Shown here one piece after another: positions 33,402-41,227 of a stretch of DNA of 64,000 nucleotides. The stretch is from the NCBI RefSeq assembly GCF_022513565.1, contig NZ_JAKWBE010000030.1:42682-106681 (forward strand), given 5' to 3'. This DNA comes from Streptomyces gilvus. GTDB lineage: Bacteria > Actinomycetota > Actinomycetes > Streptomycetales > Streptomycetaceae. Positions within the stretch are counted from its first letter, which is position 1. Every line of letters begins with the position of its first letter. The notes under the pieces were generated by a model. The model worked only from the letters and a program-made list of their open reading frames with translations, was not told the DNA's origin and searched no databases. The position numbers were made by a program, and so were the translations under genes.

Positions 33402-34667
33402 TCAGGGAAGCTTCAGGCCCGCCAGCGGGTTCTCTTCGCACGCGCTCACGGGGGGTGCCGCGATGTCCTGCCGGGTGGTCAGGACGACGTCCACCGGCCC
33501 GGGGCCCGGCCGTCGCGCGGGCCCGGTGCGGTGGGAGTGGTCGTCGGAGGGCCTGGGGAGGTGGTCGCGTCCGTCCGGGCGCCGGGCCAGCAGCTGCTCG
33601 CCGTACCCCTGCACGCACTCGGGGTCGGGGCCGTCCAGCGGCAGGCCCGTGAAGAACTTCGCCGCCATGCAACCGCCCTTGCAGGTGCTGTAGAAGGCGC
33701 AGGAGGCACACGCCCCGCCGGTCTGCGGCTCCCGCAGCTCCTGGAACAGCTCCGACTCCCGCCACACCCGGGCGAAGCCGCCGTCCTCGCGGACGTTGCC
33801 GGCCAGGAAGTCGTCGTGGATCGCGAAGGGGCATGCGTACACGTCCCCGACCGGGTCGATCAGGCACACCACGCGGCCCGCCCCGCACAGGTTCAGACCG
33901 GGCAGCGCCTTGCCGAACGCCGACAGGTGGAAGAAGGAGTCGCCGGTGAGCACCTGCTCGCCGTGGGCGAGCAGCCAGTCGTACAGCTGTCGCTGCTGCT
34001 CGGCCGTGGGATGCAGTTCGTCCCAGACGTCGGCCCCGCGGCCGGACGGACGCAGCCGGGTCAGGCGCAGTTGCGCGCCGTAGCGGTCGGCGAGTGCCTT
34101 GAACTCGTCCATCTGCGGGATGTTGTGCCGGGTGCACACCACCGACAGCTTGAAGTTCCTCATGCCGGCATCCGCCAGGTTGCGCATGGCGCGCAGCGCG
34201 ATGTCGTACGAACCGGCGCCGCGTACCGCGTCGTTGACCTCGGCGGTGGCGCCGTCGAGGGAGATCTGCACGTCGACGTAGTCGTTGGCGGCCAGCCGGC
34301 GGGCGATCTCCGGGGTGATCCGGACGCCGTTCGTGGAGAACTTCACTCCCACGTGGTGCGCGGTCGCGTAGTCGAGCAGTTCCCAGAAGTCGGCCCGTAC
34401 GGTCGGTTCGCCGCCGCCGATGTTGACGTAGAAGACCTGCATGGCCTCCAGTTCGTCGATGACGGCCTTGACCTGGGCCGTGCTCAGCTCGCGCGGGTCG
34501 CGGCGGCCCGAGCTGGACAGGCAGTGGGCGCAGGACAGGTTGCAGGCGTAGGTGAGTTCCCAGGTCAGGCAGATGGGGGCGGCCAGGCCGTGCTCGAAGA
34601 GGTCGACCAGGCGTGGGGCGGTCGAGGTGTCCCCGGCGGTCACGGGCGCAGGCGTGGAGGTGGTCAT
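33402..34667 (-). CDS. mftC: Mycofactocin radical SAM maturase MftC
   Basis: A 421-residue radical SAM/SPASM enzyme that decarboxylates and cyclises the C-terminal Val-Tyr of MftA. The SAM cluster motif CNLSCAHC supplies Cys42, Cys46 and Cys49, followed by NIGGGEPTVRADFWEL. SPASM cysteines lie in LNLCGAGRVVC, YACPFAIHDDF, and GGACASCAFYSTCKGGC. About 35 residues after the usual MftC end are Arg/Pro-rich. It overlaps mftB by four bases (ATGA). Confidence 0.95.
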   Translation of the reverse strand: MTTSTPAPVTAGDTSTAPRLVDLFEHGLAAPICLTWELTYACNLSCAHCLSSSGRRDPRELSTAQVKAVIDELEAMQVFYVNIGGGEPTVRADFWELLDYATAHHVGVKFSTNGVRITPEIARRLAANDYVDVQISLDGATAEVNDAVRGAGSYDIALRAMRNLADAGMRNFKLSVVCTRHNIPQMDEFKALADRYGAQLRLTRLRPSGRGADVWDELHPTAEQQRQLYDWLLAHGEQVLTGDSFFHLSAFGKALPGLNLCGAGRVVCLIDPVGDVYACPFAIHDDFLAGNVREDGGFARVWRESELFQELREPQTGGACASCAFYSTCKGGCMAAKFFTGLPLDGPDPECVQGYGEQLLARRPDGRDHLPRPSDDHSHRTGPARRPGPGPVDVVLTTRQDIAAPPVSACEENPLAGLKLP

Positions 34668-34945
34668 GGGACGGGGTTCCTTTCGACGAGCATCGACGAC
34701 CCCGCGAGCGCGGCCATGGCCTGCGCGAACCGCGGCAGTTCGGCCTCGCGCAGGCCGGCGGCCGCGCAGGCCGCGCGGGCGGTGGGCGCCCCCGCGAGCG
34801 ACCGGACGACCTCCAGCAGCCGGCGGTCCTTGAGGAAGGTGAGCTTGCGGGTGCCGAAGTGGTACAGCAGCGCACCGAAGGGCTCCGGCCGCACCGAGAC
34901 CTGCGGGTGCAGGTCCCAGGCGCGGTCCAGGTCGAGCGCGGTCAT
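34664..34945 (-). CDS. mftB: Mycofactocin peptide chaperone MftB
   Basis: A 93-residue PqqD-like carrier that binds the MftA precursor and hands it to MftC. The signature WDLHPQVSVRPEPFGALLYH, then FGTRKLTFLKDRRLLEVV, is that of MftB. I chose ATG 34945 because it aligns with known MftB starts; GTG 34966 is in frame but would overlap mftA. Stop and mftC start overlap by four bases. Confidence 0.92.
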   Translation of the reverse strand: MTALDLDRAWDLHPQVSVRPEPFGALLYHFGTRKLTFLKDRRLLEVVRSLAGAPTARAACAAAGLREAELPRFAQAMAALAGSSMLVERNPVP

Positions 34946-34955
34946 GCGCGCGGGC

Positions 34956-35084
34956 TCAGTAGACACCGCACATGCCGTCGATAGAGACCTCCTCGACCAG
35001 TGCGTCGGCCTCGATGAGCGGGTCGGGCGGTGCGATCTCGTCGGCGCTGTGGTGTTCCGTCGTGGTGGAGGTGGACTCGTCCAT
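34956..35084 (-). CDS. mftA: Mycofactocin precursor peptide MftA
   Basis: A 42-residue precursor peptide too short for most gene finders. It begins MDESTSTTTEHHSADEIAPP and ends VEEVSIDGMCGVY. The IDGMCGVY core is the invariant mycofactocin end, whose Val-Tyr becomes the redox cofactor. ATG 35084 has GAGGAG six bases upstream. It is the first gene of the operon and the promoter must lie in the 270 bases it shares with mftG. Confidence 0.95.
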   Translation of the reverse strand: MDESTSTTTEHHSADEIAPPDPLIEADALVEEVSIDGMCGVY

Positions 35085-35227
35085 GAGGATCTCCTCGGAT
35101 CTCGGACTGTGGTGGGCGAAAGGGCGAAGCCCTGCGTGCGTTCGGTGACGGCGCATGAGGAGTCCGGCGGACGTGCCGAGCCCCGGAGATGGAAACAGCC
35201 GTCTGGCGTCCGTGGTCAGGAGAGTAA

Positions 35228-35242
35228 TGGCACCCTGTGTCA
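35228..35242. promoter_or_regulatory. Candidate MftR operator in the mftA-mftG spacer
   Basis: TGGCAC and GTGTCA flank three bases, five of six positions paired. On the minus strand a TTGACA box (35243-35238) overlaps it, a fair -35 for mftA, though no good -10 stands 17-18 bases on. It lies 144 bases before mftA and 114 before mftG, so a bound repressor could act on both. A TetR-type mftR gene is nearby. Confidence 0.35.
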
Positions 35243-35355
35243 AAAAGGAAGACGTTCGCTTCGACCAGTTGGGAGCACGGCATGCCAGAGGACGGCGACA
35301 TTCGGCTCATGAGACGGGGCGGCGCCCCGGTGTGCCTGTGCGGGGAGATCCTGCT

Positions 35356-36942
35356 GTGAGCCGCCGCCCGTGGGGAGGGGACCGCCCTGATGTGATCGTG
35401 GTGGGTGGCGGCGCGGCAGGAGCGGCGCTGGCCGCACGCCTGACGGAGGACACCGAGCGTCGCGTTCTGCTGCTGGAGGCAGGGGCCCTGCCCCGGGGAC
35501 GTGACGGCTTCGGCCCGGCGCTCCTGGACGCCCGGCTGGTTCCCGGAGCACAGGCGGGCCATCCCGGCACCTGCGCGTATCCCGTGCACCTGACGCCCGA
35601 GCGCCCCTGGACGGTTCCCCGGGGACGCGTTCTCGGCGGCTCCACCACGGTGAACGGCGGGTACTTCGTGCGCGCCCGCCGCGCGGACTTCGAACGCTGG
35701 TCGGCGCGTGGGAATCCCGCCTGGTCCTACGCCGCCGTCCTGCCGTTCCTGCGGGCCCTGGAGACCGATCTGGACTTCGGTGCCGGCCCCGTGCACGGCG
35801 ACCGCGGACCGATGCCCGTGCGCCGCGCGGCTCTCGACCACCCGGCCGCGTCGGCGTTCCGGGACGCCGCCCAGGCCCTGGGATTCCCCGCCGATCCCGA
35901 CAAGAACGACCAGGCGCCGCCCGGGTTCGGGCCCGTGCCGTCGAACTCCGTCGACGGTGTGCGGCGCAACGCCGGGCTGAGCTACCTTCCGCCGCGGGTG
36001 CTCGACCGGCCCAACCTCACCGCTCTGGGCCGATGCCAGGTCGTGAGAGTGGTGGTCGAGGGCGGCCGTGCCACAGGGGTCGTCGCCGAACGGGACGGTG
36101 CCCGCATGGTGATCGACGCCGGGGAGGTCGTGCTCAGCGCCGGGGCCTTCGCCTCCGCCCACCTGCTCCTGCTCTCCGGTGTCGGGCCACGCGCCGATCT
36201 GGAACGCCTCGGCGTCCCCGTCCTGCGGGACGCTCCTGCCGTCGGGGCGCACGTCAGCGACCATCCGCAACTGGTCCTCGAATGGAGCCCCGCGCAGGAC
36301 CTGGACGAGCCGCGGGAGACATGGCTCGGAGGCTGCCTGCACCTGCCGTCGGGAGTCGGCGAGCACGGCGACCCCGCGGGCCCCGGAGACCTGGAGATCC
36401 TTCAGTCCCTGGTCCCCATGGCGGGACTGGTGACAGGGAAGCCGAGCGTGCCCGGCGCCCCGCTGTGCTTCATGGTCTCCGCGCAGGCCCCGCGGCCCAC
36501 GGGCACGCTGCGGCTGGTCTCAGCCGATCCGGCGGTCGCGCCCCGAATCGAGCAGGGGTTTCTGACTACGCCCGACGACTTCCGCCGGCTGCGTGAGGCC
36601 GTCCGCGTGACCGCCGCCCTGTTGGCCACACAGCCCCTGGCCGGTCTCTCCGGCGGACCGCTGGGCCTGCCGCCGGCCGTCATCGAGGACGACTCCGCGC
36701 TGGACCGGTGGATCGCCGGCAGCATCGCCACGGCCCAGCACACCTGCGGGACGGTCCCGATGGGATCGGCGGAGGACACCGAGCGCGCCGCCGTCGACCA
36801 GTACGGCCGTGTGCACGGCATCCGCGCACTGCGCGTGGCGGACACCTCGATCCTGCCGGACGCGCCGCAGCGGGGACCCGCGGCGACCGCGGTCCTCGTC
36901 GGCGAGATCGTCGCCGACGCCATGCGACGAGACCTGCCCTGA
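35356..36942 (+). CDS. mftG: GMC-family mycofactocin oxidoreductase MftG
   Basis: A 528-residue GMC flavoprotein. FAD site PDVIVVGGGAAGAALAARLT, then RVLLLEAG; GMC signature GRVLGGSTTVNGGYFVRARR; C-terminal His block AQHTCGTVPMGS and the closing VADTSILPDAPQRGPAATAV. MftG re-oxidises mycofactocinol and passes electrons to the respiratory chain in mycobacteria. GTG 35356 follows GGGGAG eight bases away and starts just before the FAD-binding strand. Here mftG is divergent from mftABCDEF rather than the last gene of the operon. Confidence 0.9.
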   Translation: MSRRPWGGDRPDVIVVGGGAAGAALAARLTEDTERRVLLLEAGALPRGRDGFGPALLDARLVPGAQAGHPGTCAYPVHLTPERPWTVPRGRVLGGSTTVNGGYFVRARRADFERWSARGNPAWSYAAVLPFLRALETDLDFGAGPVHGDRGPMPVRRAALDHPAASAFRDAAQALGFPADPDKNDQAPPGFGPVPSNSVDGVRRNAGLSYLPPRVLDRPNLTALGRCQVVRVVVEGGRATGVVAERDGARMVIDAGEVVLSAGAFASAHLLLLSGVGPRADLERLGVPVLRDAPAVGAHVSDHPQLVLEWSPAQDLDEPRETWLGGCLHLPSGVGEHGDPAGPGDLEILQSLVPMAGLVTGKPSVPGAPLCFMVSAQAPRPTGTLRLVSADPAVAPRIEQGFLTTPDDFRRLREAVRVTAALLATQPLAGLSGGPLGLPPAVIEDDSALDRWIAGSIATAQHTCGTVPMGSAEDTERAAVDQYGRVHGIRALRVADTSILPDAPQRGPAATAVLVGEIVADAMRRDLP

Positions 36943-36958
36943 CAGTCGGTCGGCGTAC

Positions 36959-37573
36959 TCAGCCGAAGCCGTCCGCGAGGTGGCGGACGGCCTGGTCCAG
37001 CAGGTCGGTCAGACAGTTGCCGTCGTCCGTCAGCCAGCGGTCGTAGGCCGCGATGGCCGCGGCCAGCACCGTATGGCCGACCAGGGTCGGCAGCAGGTCG
37101 GACGGCGCGAGGCCGGTCCGGGCGGCCGCGAACTCCGTGATGATCCCGCGCCACGAGGCGTACCGGAGCGTCGAGTCGGCCTGCAGGGTCGGAACCCGCA
37201 GGATGAGTTCCATACGCTGGCGGTGCCACGGCACGTCCGCCGGGTCGAACCGGTTGAACTCGACGACCGCGGCGCGTATCGCGTCCATCATCGGGATGTC
37301 CGGATCGCTCGCCGCCAGCAGAGCTCGCAGCCGCGTGAGCTGCCCCTCGAAGTCACCCCATACGAGGTCGTTCTTGGACGCGAAGTAGCGAAAGAAGGTG
37401 CGCCTGCTGATCCCCGCGGCAGCGGCGATGTCGTCGACCGTCGTCCGGTCGAACCCCTGGCGGGCGAAGAGCATGAAGCCCAGCCTCTCCAGGGCTTCCG
37501 GCGACGTCGCCTGCGGCCGGCCCGCCCTGGCCGGCGTGGCGGAGGCGTTCTGTGCCTGCGCAGGCGACTTCAC
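36959..37573 (-). CDS. mftR: TetR-family mycofactocin regulator MftR
   Basis: A 204-residue TetR regulator. HTH: TTVDDIAAAAGISRRTFFRY, then FASKNDLVWGDFEGQLTRLR. The layout (RQGFDRTTVDDIAAAAGISR, then the FDPADVPWHRQRMELILRVP block) matches MftR of mycofactocin clusters, which represses mft genes and responds to long-chain acyl-CoA in mycobacteria. GTG 37573 follows GGGAGGAG. It converges with mftG, 16 bases apart, with no room for a terminator. Its own operator may be the palindrome at 35228. Confidence 0.82.
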   Translation of the reverse strand: MKSPAQAQNASATPARAGRPQATSPEALERLGFMLFARQGFDRTTVDDIAAAAGISRRTFFRYFASKNDLVWGDFEGQLTRLRALLAASDPDIPMMDAIRAAVVEFNRFDPADVPWHRQRMELILRVPTLQADSTLRYASWRGIITEFAAARTGLAPSDLLPTLVGHTVLAAAIAAYDRWLTDDGNCLTDLLDQAVRHLADGFG

Positions 37574-37680
37574 AGCGCTCCTCCCTGCCTCACCGCGACT
37601 GTCCCGCTCGCCCGTTCGTCGGCGGCGACGACGGCCTCATCCTGACGACTGACTTCACAGTCCCATGGTCGCGCCTCGCG

Positions 37681-37931
37681 GAGGAGACTACCGGCCCGGG
37701 CCGTGCGGCGGGGACGGGCCGCCCGGCTGGTCGGGGCAGGGGAGCGGGCCGTCTGGGTGGACGGTGGCGGAGGCAGGGGAGCGGGGTTGTCCGGCTGGTT
37801 GGGGCGGAGGAGACTACCGGCCCGGGCGGTGTGGCGGGGACGGGGCTGCCCTGGTCGTCGGGGCATGGGCCGGGCAGTCGGGCTGGACGGGGAGAGAGCC
37901 GGGTCAGCTGGTCGGGGCAGGGGAGCGGGCC
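37681..37931. repeat. Degenerate long direct repeats in a non-coding stretch
   Basis: Two blocks recur. GAGGAGACTACCGGCCCGGGC occupies 37681-37701 and 37807-37827 (126-base period). A 25-bp block starting GCTGGTCGGGGCAGG occurs identically at 37726-37750 and 37907-37931 (181-base spacing). GCGGGGACGGG, GGCAGGGGAGCGGG and GGGCCG variants are interspersed. There is no credible coding in the 370 bases from 37574 to 37943. It may be a remnant of a tandem array, or the 3' end of the fucose operon invaded by repeats. Confidence 0.6.
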
Positions 37932-37943
37932 ACTCCGGGGGTG

Positions 37944-38927
37944 TCAGACGGGACTCGGTCTCCCGGGGACCGGCACACCGGCGGGGAACAGGTCCTGCCA
38001 CAGAGCCTCGGGGACCGGTTCGGCGAGCATCGCCGCGGCGTCGCGCACCTCCGCGGCGGAACGGGCGCCGACCAGCACGCCGGCCACGGCCGGGTGGCCG
38101 AACGGGAAACGCAGTGCGGCAGCCCGCAGCGGCAGGCCGTGTCGTTCGGCCACCCCCTTGAGCTCCAGCGCCCGTTCGACCAACGCGGGCGGGGCTGTCG
38201 TGTAGTCGTAGGTGGCGCCCGGCCGGGGATCGGCCAGCAGCCCTGAGTTGAACACCCCTCCGGCGACCACGCTCGCTCCCCGTTCAGCGGCGGCGGGCAG
38301 CAGGTCGGCGAGGGACGTCTGGTCGAGCAGTGTGTAGCGGCCGGCGAGCAGGACGGCGTCGACATCGGTCTCCCGGACGAAGCGGGCGAGCGCCGCGGAC
38401 TGGTTCATGCCCGCGCCGATGGCCCGTACGACCCCCTCGGACCGCAGCCGCTCCAGCGCCGGGTAGGCCTCGCGCAGGGCCTGGTCGAGATGGTCGTCGG
38501 GGTCGTGCAGGTAGACGATGTCGACGGCGTCCAGGCCCAGCCGGGTCAGGCTGGCCTCGATGCTCCTCAGCACTCCGTCGGCGCTGAAGTCCCACACCCG
38601 GCGGTGGGTCGCGGGAACGGCGAAGCCGTGCTCGAGGTCGTCGCCGTCGGATTCGGCCAGGGGTTCCAGCAGACGTCCGACCTTCGTCGAGACGGTGAAC
38701 TCGCCGCGTGGCCGCCCGGCGAGCGCCTGGCCCAGACGCCGTTCGGACAGGCCGAGGCCGTAGTGGGGAGCGGTGTCGAAGTAGCGGATGCCGACGCTCC
38801 ACGCCGCGTCCACCGCCGCGGCACCCTCGTCGTCGCCGACCGGTGTGAAGAGATTGCCGAGCGCGGCGGCGCCGAAGCCCAGGTCGGTGACCTTGACGCC
38901 GCTGCGTCCCAGTTCCGTGGCTCGCAT
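37944..38927 (-). CDS. Aldo/keto reductase, probable L-fucose/D-threo-aldose 1-dehydrogenase
   Basis: A 327-residue aldo/keto reductase. The catalytic tetrad is seen in YFDTAPHYGLGLSERRLG (Asp, Tyr), VSTKVG (Lys) and YLHDPDDH (His). The N-terminus TELGRSGVKVTDLGFGAAAL and the block DGVLRSIEASLTRLGLDAVD fit the D-threo-aldose/L-fucose dehydrogenase subgroup, which oxidises L-fucose to L-fucono-lactone. It is the last gene of the leftward operon with L-fuconate dehydratase and an SDR, which supports that role. ATG 38927 follows GAGAGG nine bases away; GTG 38945 overlapping the previous stop is an alternative. Confidence 0.85.
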   Translation of the reverse strand: MRATELGRSGVKVTDLGFGAAALGNLFTPVGDDEGAAAVDAAWSVGIRYFDTAPHYGLGLSERRLGQALAGRPRGEFTVSTKVGRLLEPLAESDGDDLEHGFAVPATHRRVWDFSADGVLRSIEASLTRLGLDAVDIVYLHDPDDHLDQALREAYPALERLRSEGVVRAIGAGMNQSAALARFVRETDVDAVLLAGRYTLLDQTSLADLLPAAAERGASVVAGGVFNSGLLADPRPGATYDYTTAPPALVERALELKGVAERHGLPLRAAALRFPFGHPAVAGVLVGARSAAEVRDAAAMLAEPVPEALWQDLFPAGVPVPGRPSPV

Positions 38928-38941
38928 GGATGCTTCGCCTC

Positions 38942-39697
38942 TCACATCGCCTGCGGACGGAGTCTGAGTCCGGCCATGCCGCCGTCGACCGCGAGGGCGG
39001 TGCCGGTGACCGACGCGGCCGTGGGCCCGGCCAGGTAGACGATGGCCGCGGCCACCTCCTGGGCGGTCACCAGTCGGCCCATCGGCTGGCGGGCGTTCAG
39101 CGCGGCCCGCTCCGCCTCAGGATCGTCGGCCGCGTCCAGCAACCGGGCCACCCAAGGGGTGTCGGCGGTGCCGGGGTTGACGCAGTTGACCCGGATGCCC
39201 TCGCGGACGTGGTCGGCGGCCATGGCCAGGGTGAGTGACTGCACCGCGCCCTTGCTGGCCGAGTACAGGGCCCGCTGCGGCAGGCCGGCCGTGGCGGCGA
39301 TGGAGCACGTGTTGACGATCGCCGCGTGCGCGGAGGCCCGCAGGTACGGCAGCGCGGCCCGGGAGACGCGGACGATCCCGAGCACGTTCACGTCGAGGAC
39401 CCGGTGCCACTGCTCGTCGGAGTTGTCCTCGACGGTGCCCGCGGCGCCGATCCCGGCGTTGTTGACCAGGATGTCGATGCCGCCCAGCCGCACGGCTGCC
39501 TCGGCGACGGCGGCACGCACCCCGGCGTCGTCGGTCACGTCGGCGCGCAGCGCGACGAGTGGTTCCTCGACGCCGGAGGGATCGAGGTCGAGTACGGCGA
39601 CCCGTGCCCCGCGCTCCGCCAGCAGCTCGGCGGTGGCGCGTCCGATGCCGGCGGCCCCGCCGGTGACGACGGCCCGCAGTCCGTTGAACCCGCTCAC
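38942..39697 (-). CDS. SDR oxidoreductase, probable 2-keto-3-deoxy-L-fuconate dehydrogenase
   Basis: A 251-residue classical SDR with TGGAAGIG, NNAG, the Ser of VNTCSIA, YSASK, and the tail SVTGTALAVDGG. Its GTG start overlaps the L-fuconate dehydratase stop by four bases (GTGA). In the non-phosphorylated L-fucose pathway a member of this family oxidises 2-keto-3-deoxy-L-fuconate at C4. Position in the operon is the main reason for that assignment; L-fucose dehydrogenase is the alternative, since both steps can be SDR enzymes. Confidence 0.85.
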   Translation of the reverse strand: MSGFNGLRAVVTGGAAGIGRATAELLAERGARVAVLDLDPSGVEEPLVALRADVTDDAGVRAAVAEAAVRLGGIDILVNNAGIGAAGTVEDNSDEQWHRVLDVNVLGIVRVSRAALPYLRASAHAAIVNTCSIAATAGLPQRALYSASKGAVQSLTLAMAADHVREGIRVNCVNPGTADTPWVARLLDAADDPEAERAALNARQPMGRLVTAQEVAAAIVYLAGPTAASVTGTALAVDGGMAGLRLRPQAM

Positions 39698-41052
39698 GCC
39701 ACCGCCTCCCGGCCTTCGGCGGCGTCGGCGGTGGCTGCCAGGTCCGCGGCCCAGAACTCGCCGTCGGGATAGGTGAAACGGGCCATCGACTCGGATTTCA
39801 TCTGGGCCGAGAAGCCCGGCGCCGTGGGCGCCGCGTAATGGCCGTCCCGCATCACCACGGGGTCGGTGAAGTGCTCGTGCAGATGGTCGACGAACTCGAT
39901 CATGCGGTTCTCCAGGCTGCCGGAGACCGCGAGGTAGTCGAACATCGACAGGTGCTGCACCAGCTCGCACAGGCCCACTCCGCCGGCGTGCGGGCAGACC
40001 GGCACCCCGAACTTCGCCGCGAGCAGCAGGATCGCCAGGTTCTCGTTGACCCCGCCGACGCGGGCGGAGTCCAGCTGGAGCACGTCGAGGGAACCGGCCT
40101 GGAGGAGCTGCTTGAAGACGATCCGGTTCTGCACGTGTTCGCCCGTGGCGACCCTGATCGGAGCCACCCGGGTACGGATCGCGGCGTGGCCGAGGATGTC
40201 GTCCGGGCTGGTGGGCTCCTCGATCCAGTACGGGTCGAACTCGGCGAGGGCCGTGGTCCAGGCGACGGCCTCGTCCACGTTCCAGCGCTGGTTGGCGTCG
40301 ATGGCGATGCGTACGTCCGGGCCGACGGCGGCGCGTGCGGCGCGCAGACGGCGGATGTCGTCGTCGAGGTCGGCGCCCACCTTCAGCTTGATCTGGGTGT
40401 AACCGTCGGCCACCGCCTCGCGTGCCAGCCGGGTCAGCTTCTCGTCGCTGTAGCCGAGCCAGCCGGGGGAGGTGGTGTAGGCGGGGTAGCCACGGGCGAG
40501 GAGGACCTGCTCCCGGGCCGCCCTGCCGGCCCTGCCACGCCGCAGGATCGCCACCGCCTCTTCGCGCGTGAGGGCGTCCTCGATGTAGCGGTAGTCGATC
40601 TGGTCGGCCAGCCACTCGGGCTCGGCGTCGGCCAGCAGTTGCCACAGCGGCTTGCCCTCGCGTTTGGCGGCCAGATCCCAGACGGCGTTGACCACCGCGC
40701 CGATGGCCATGTGCATCACGCCCTTCTCCGGGCCGAGCCAGCGCAGCTGGCTGTCGCCGATCAGGTCCCGGCTGATCGAACCGGGGTCGGCGCACAGCTC
40801 GGTGACGGAGCGGCCCACGACCTGGGCGCGCAGCGTGTTGATCGCCGCCACCTGGACGTCGTTGCCCCGGCCGATGGTGAAGGTGAAGCCGTGGCCCTCC
40901 AGCCCGTCCTGCGCGTCGGTGCGCAGGACGAGGTAGGCGGCCGAGTAGTCGGGGTCGGGATTCATCGCGTCCGACCCGTCGAGTTCCCGGGAGGTGGGAA
41001 ACCGGATGTCGTAGGTGTCGAGCGCGGTGATCCGCGGATCGCTTGCGGTCAC
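39694..41052 (-). CDS. L-fuconate dehydratase (enolase superfamily)
   Basis: A 452-residue enolase-superfamily dehydratase converting L-fuconate to 2-keto-3-deoxy-L-fuconate. The catalytic Lys pair is IKLKVG, the metal ligands are IAIDANQRW and YWIEEPTSP, with GEHVQNRI and the His of VCPHAGGVGLCELVQHLS. The block GYPAYTTSPGWLGYSDEKLT is typical of fuconate dehydratases, and VISRE...DAMNPDPDYSAAY at the start too. GTG 41052 is the start (ACAC-free, with a GGCTCTTCC spacer). A CGAACGTTCG palindrome lies 13-22 bases upstream. Confidence 0.92.
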   Translation of the reverse strand: MTASDPRITALDTYDIRFPTSRELDGSDAMNPDPDYSAAYLVLRTDAQDGLEGHGFTFTIGRGNDVQVAAINTLRAQVVGRSVTELCADPGSISRDLIGDSQLRWLGPEKGVMHMAIGAVVNAVWDLAAKREGKPLWQLLADAEPEWLADQIDYRYIEDALTREEAVAILRRGRAGRAAREQVLLARGYPAYTTSPGWLGYSDEKLTRLAREAVADGYTQIKLKVGADLDDDIRRLRAARAAVGPDVRIAIDANQRWNVDEAVAWTTALAEFDPYWIEEPTSPDDILGHAAIRTRVAPIRVATGEHVQNRIVFKQLLQAGSLDVLQLDSARVGGVNENLAILLLAAKFGVPVCPHAGGVGLCELVQHLSMFDYLAVSGSLENRMIEFVDHLHEHFTDPVVMRDGHYAAPTAPGFSAQMKSESMARFTYPDGEFWAADLAATADAAEGREAVA

Positions 41053-41064
41053 GGAAGAGCCTTT

Positions 41065-41074
41065 CGAACGTTCG
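41065..41074. promoter_or_regulatory. CGAACGTTCG palindrome upstream of L-fuconate dehydratase
   Basis: A perfect 10-bp palindrome (flanked by TTT and GGG) stands 13-22 bases before the start codon in the 175-base gap after the beta-helix gene. It could be an operator, or an internal promoter control of the catabolic genes. It does not match the TTTACCGGTCAAA repeat of the divergent promoter. Confidence 0.3.
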
Positions 41075-41227
41075 GGGTGGTGATCGGGCGAAGGTCTGGC
41101 GCCGGCCGCCGGGGGCGGCCGATCGGCGACTCGACCGTGTCGCCGGGGTGCGGGGCCGCGCCGGCCGCCCCGCCGTGCTGAGGGCGACGGCGGAAGCGGT
41201 CCGGGCGGCAGAGGGTCGGCTACGGCG

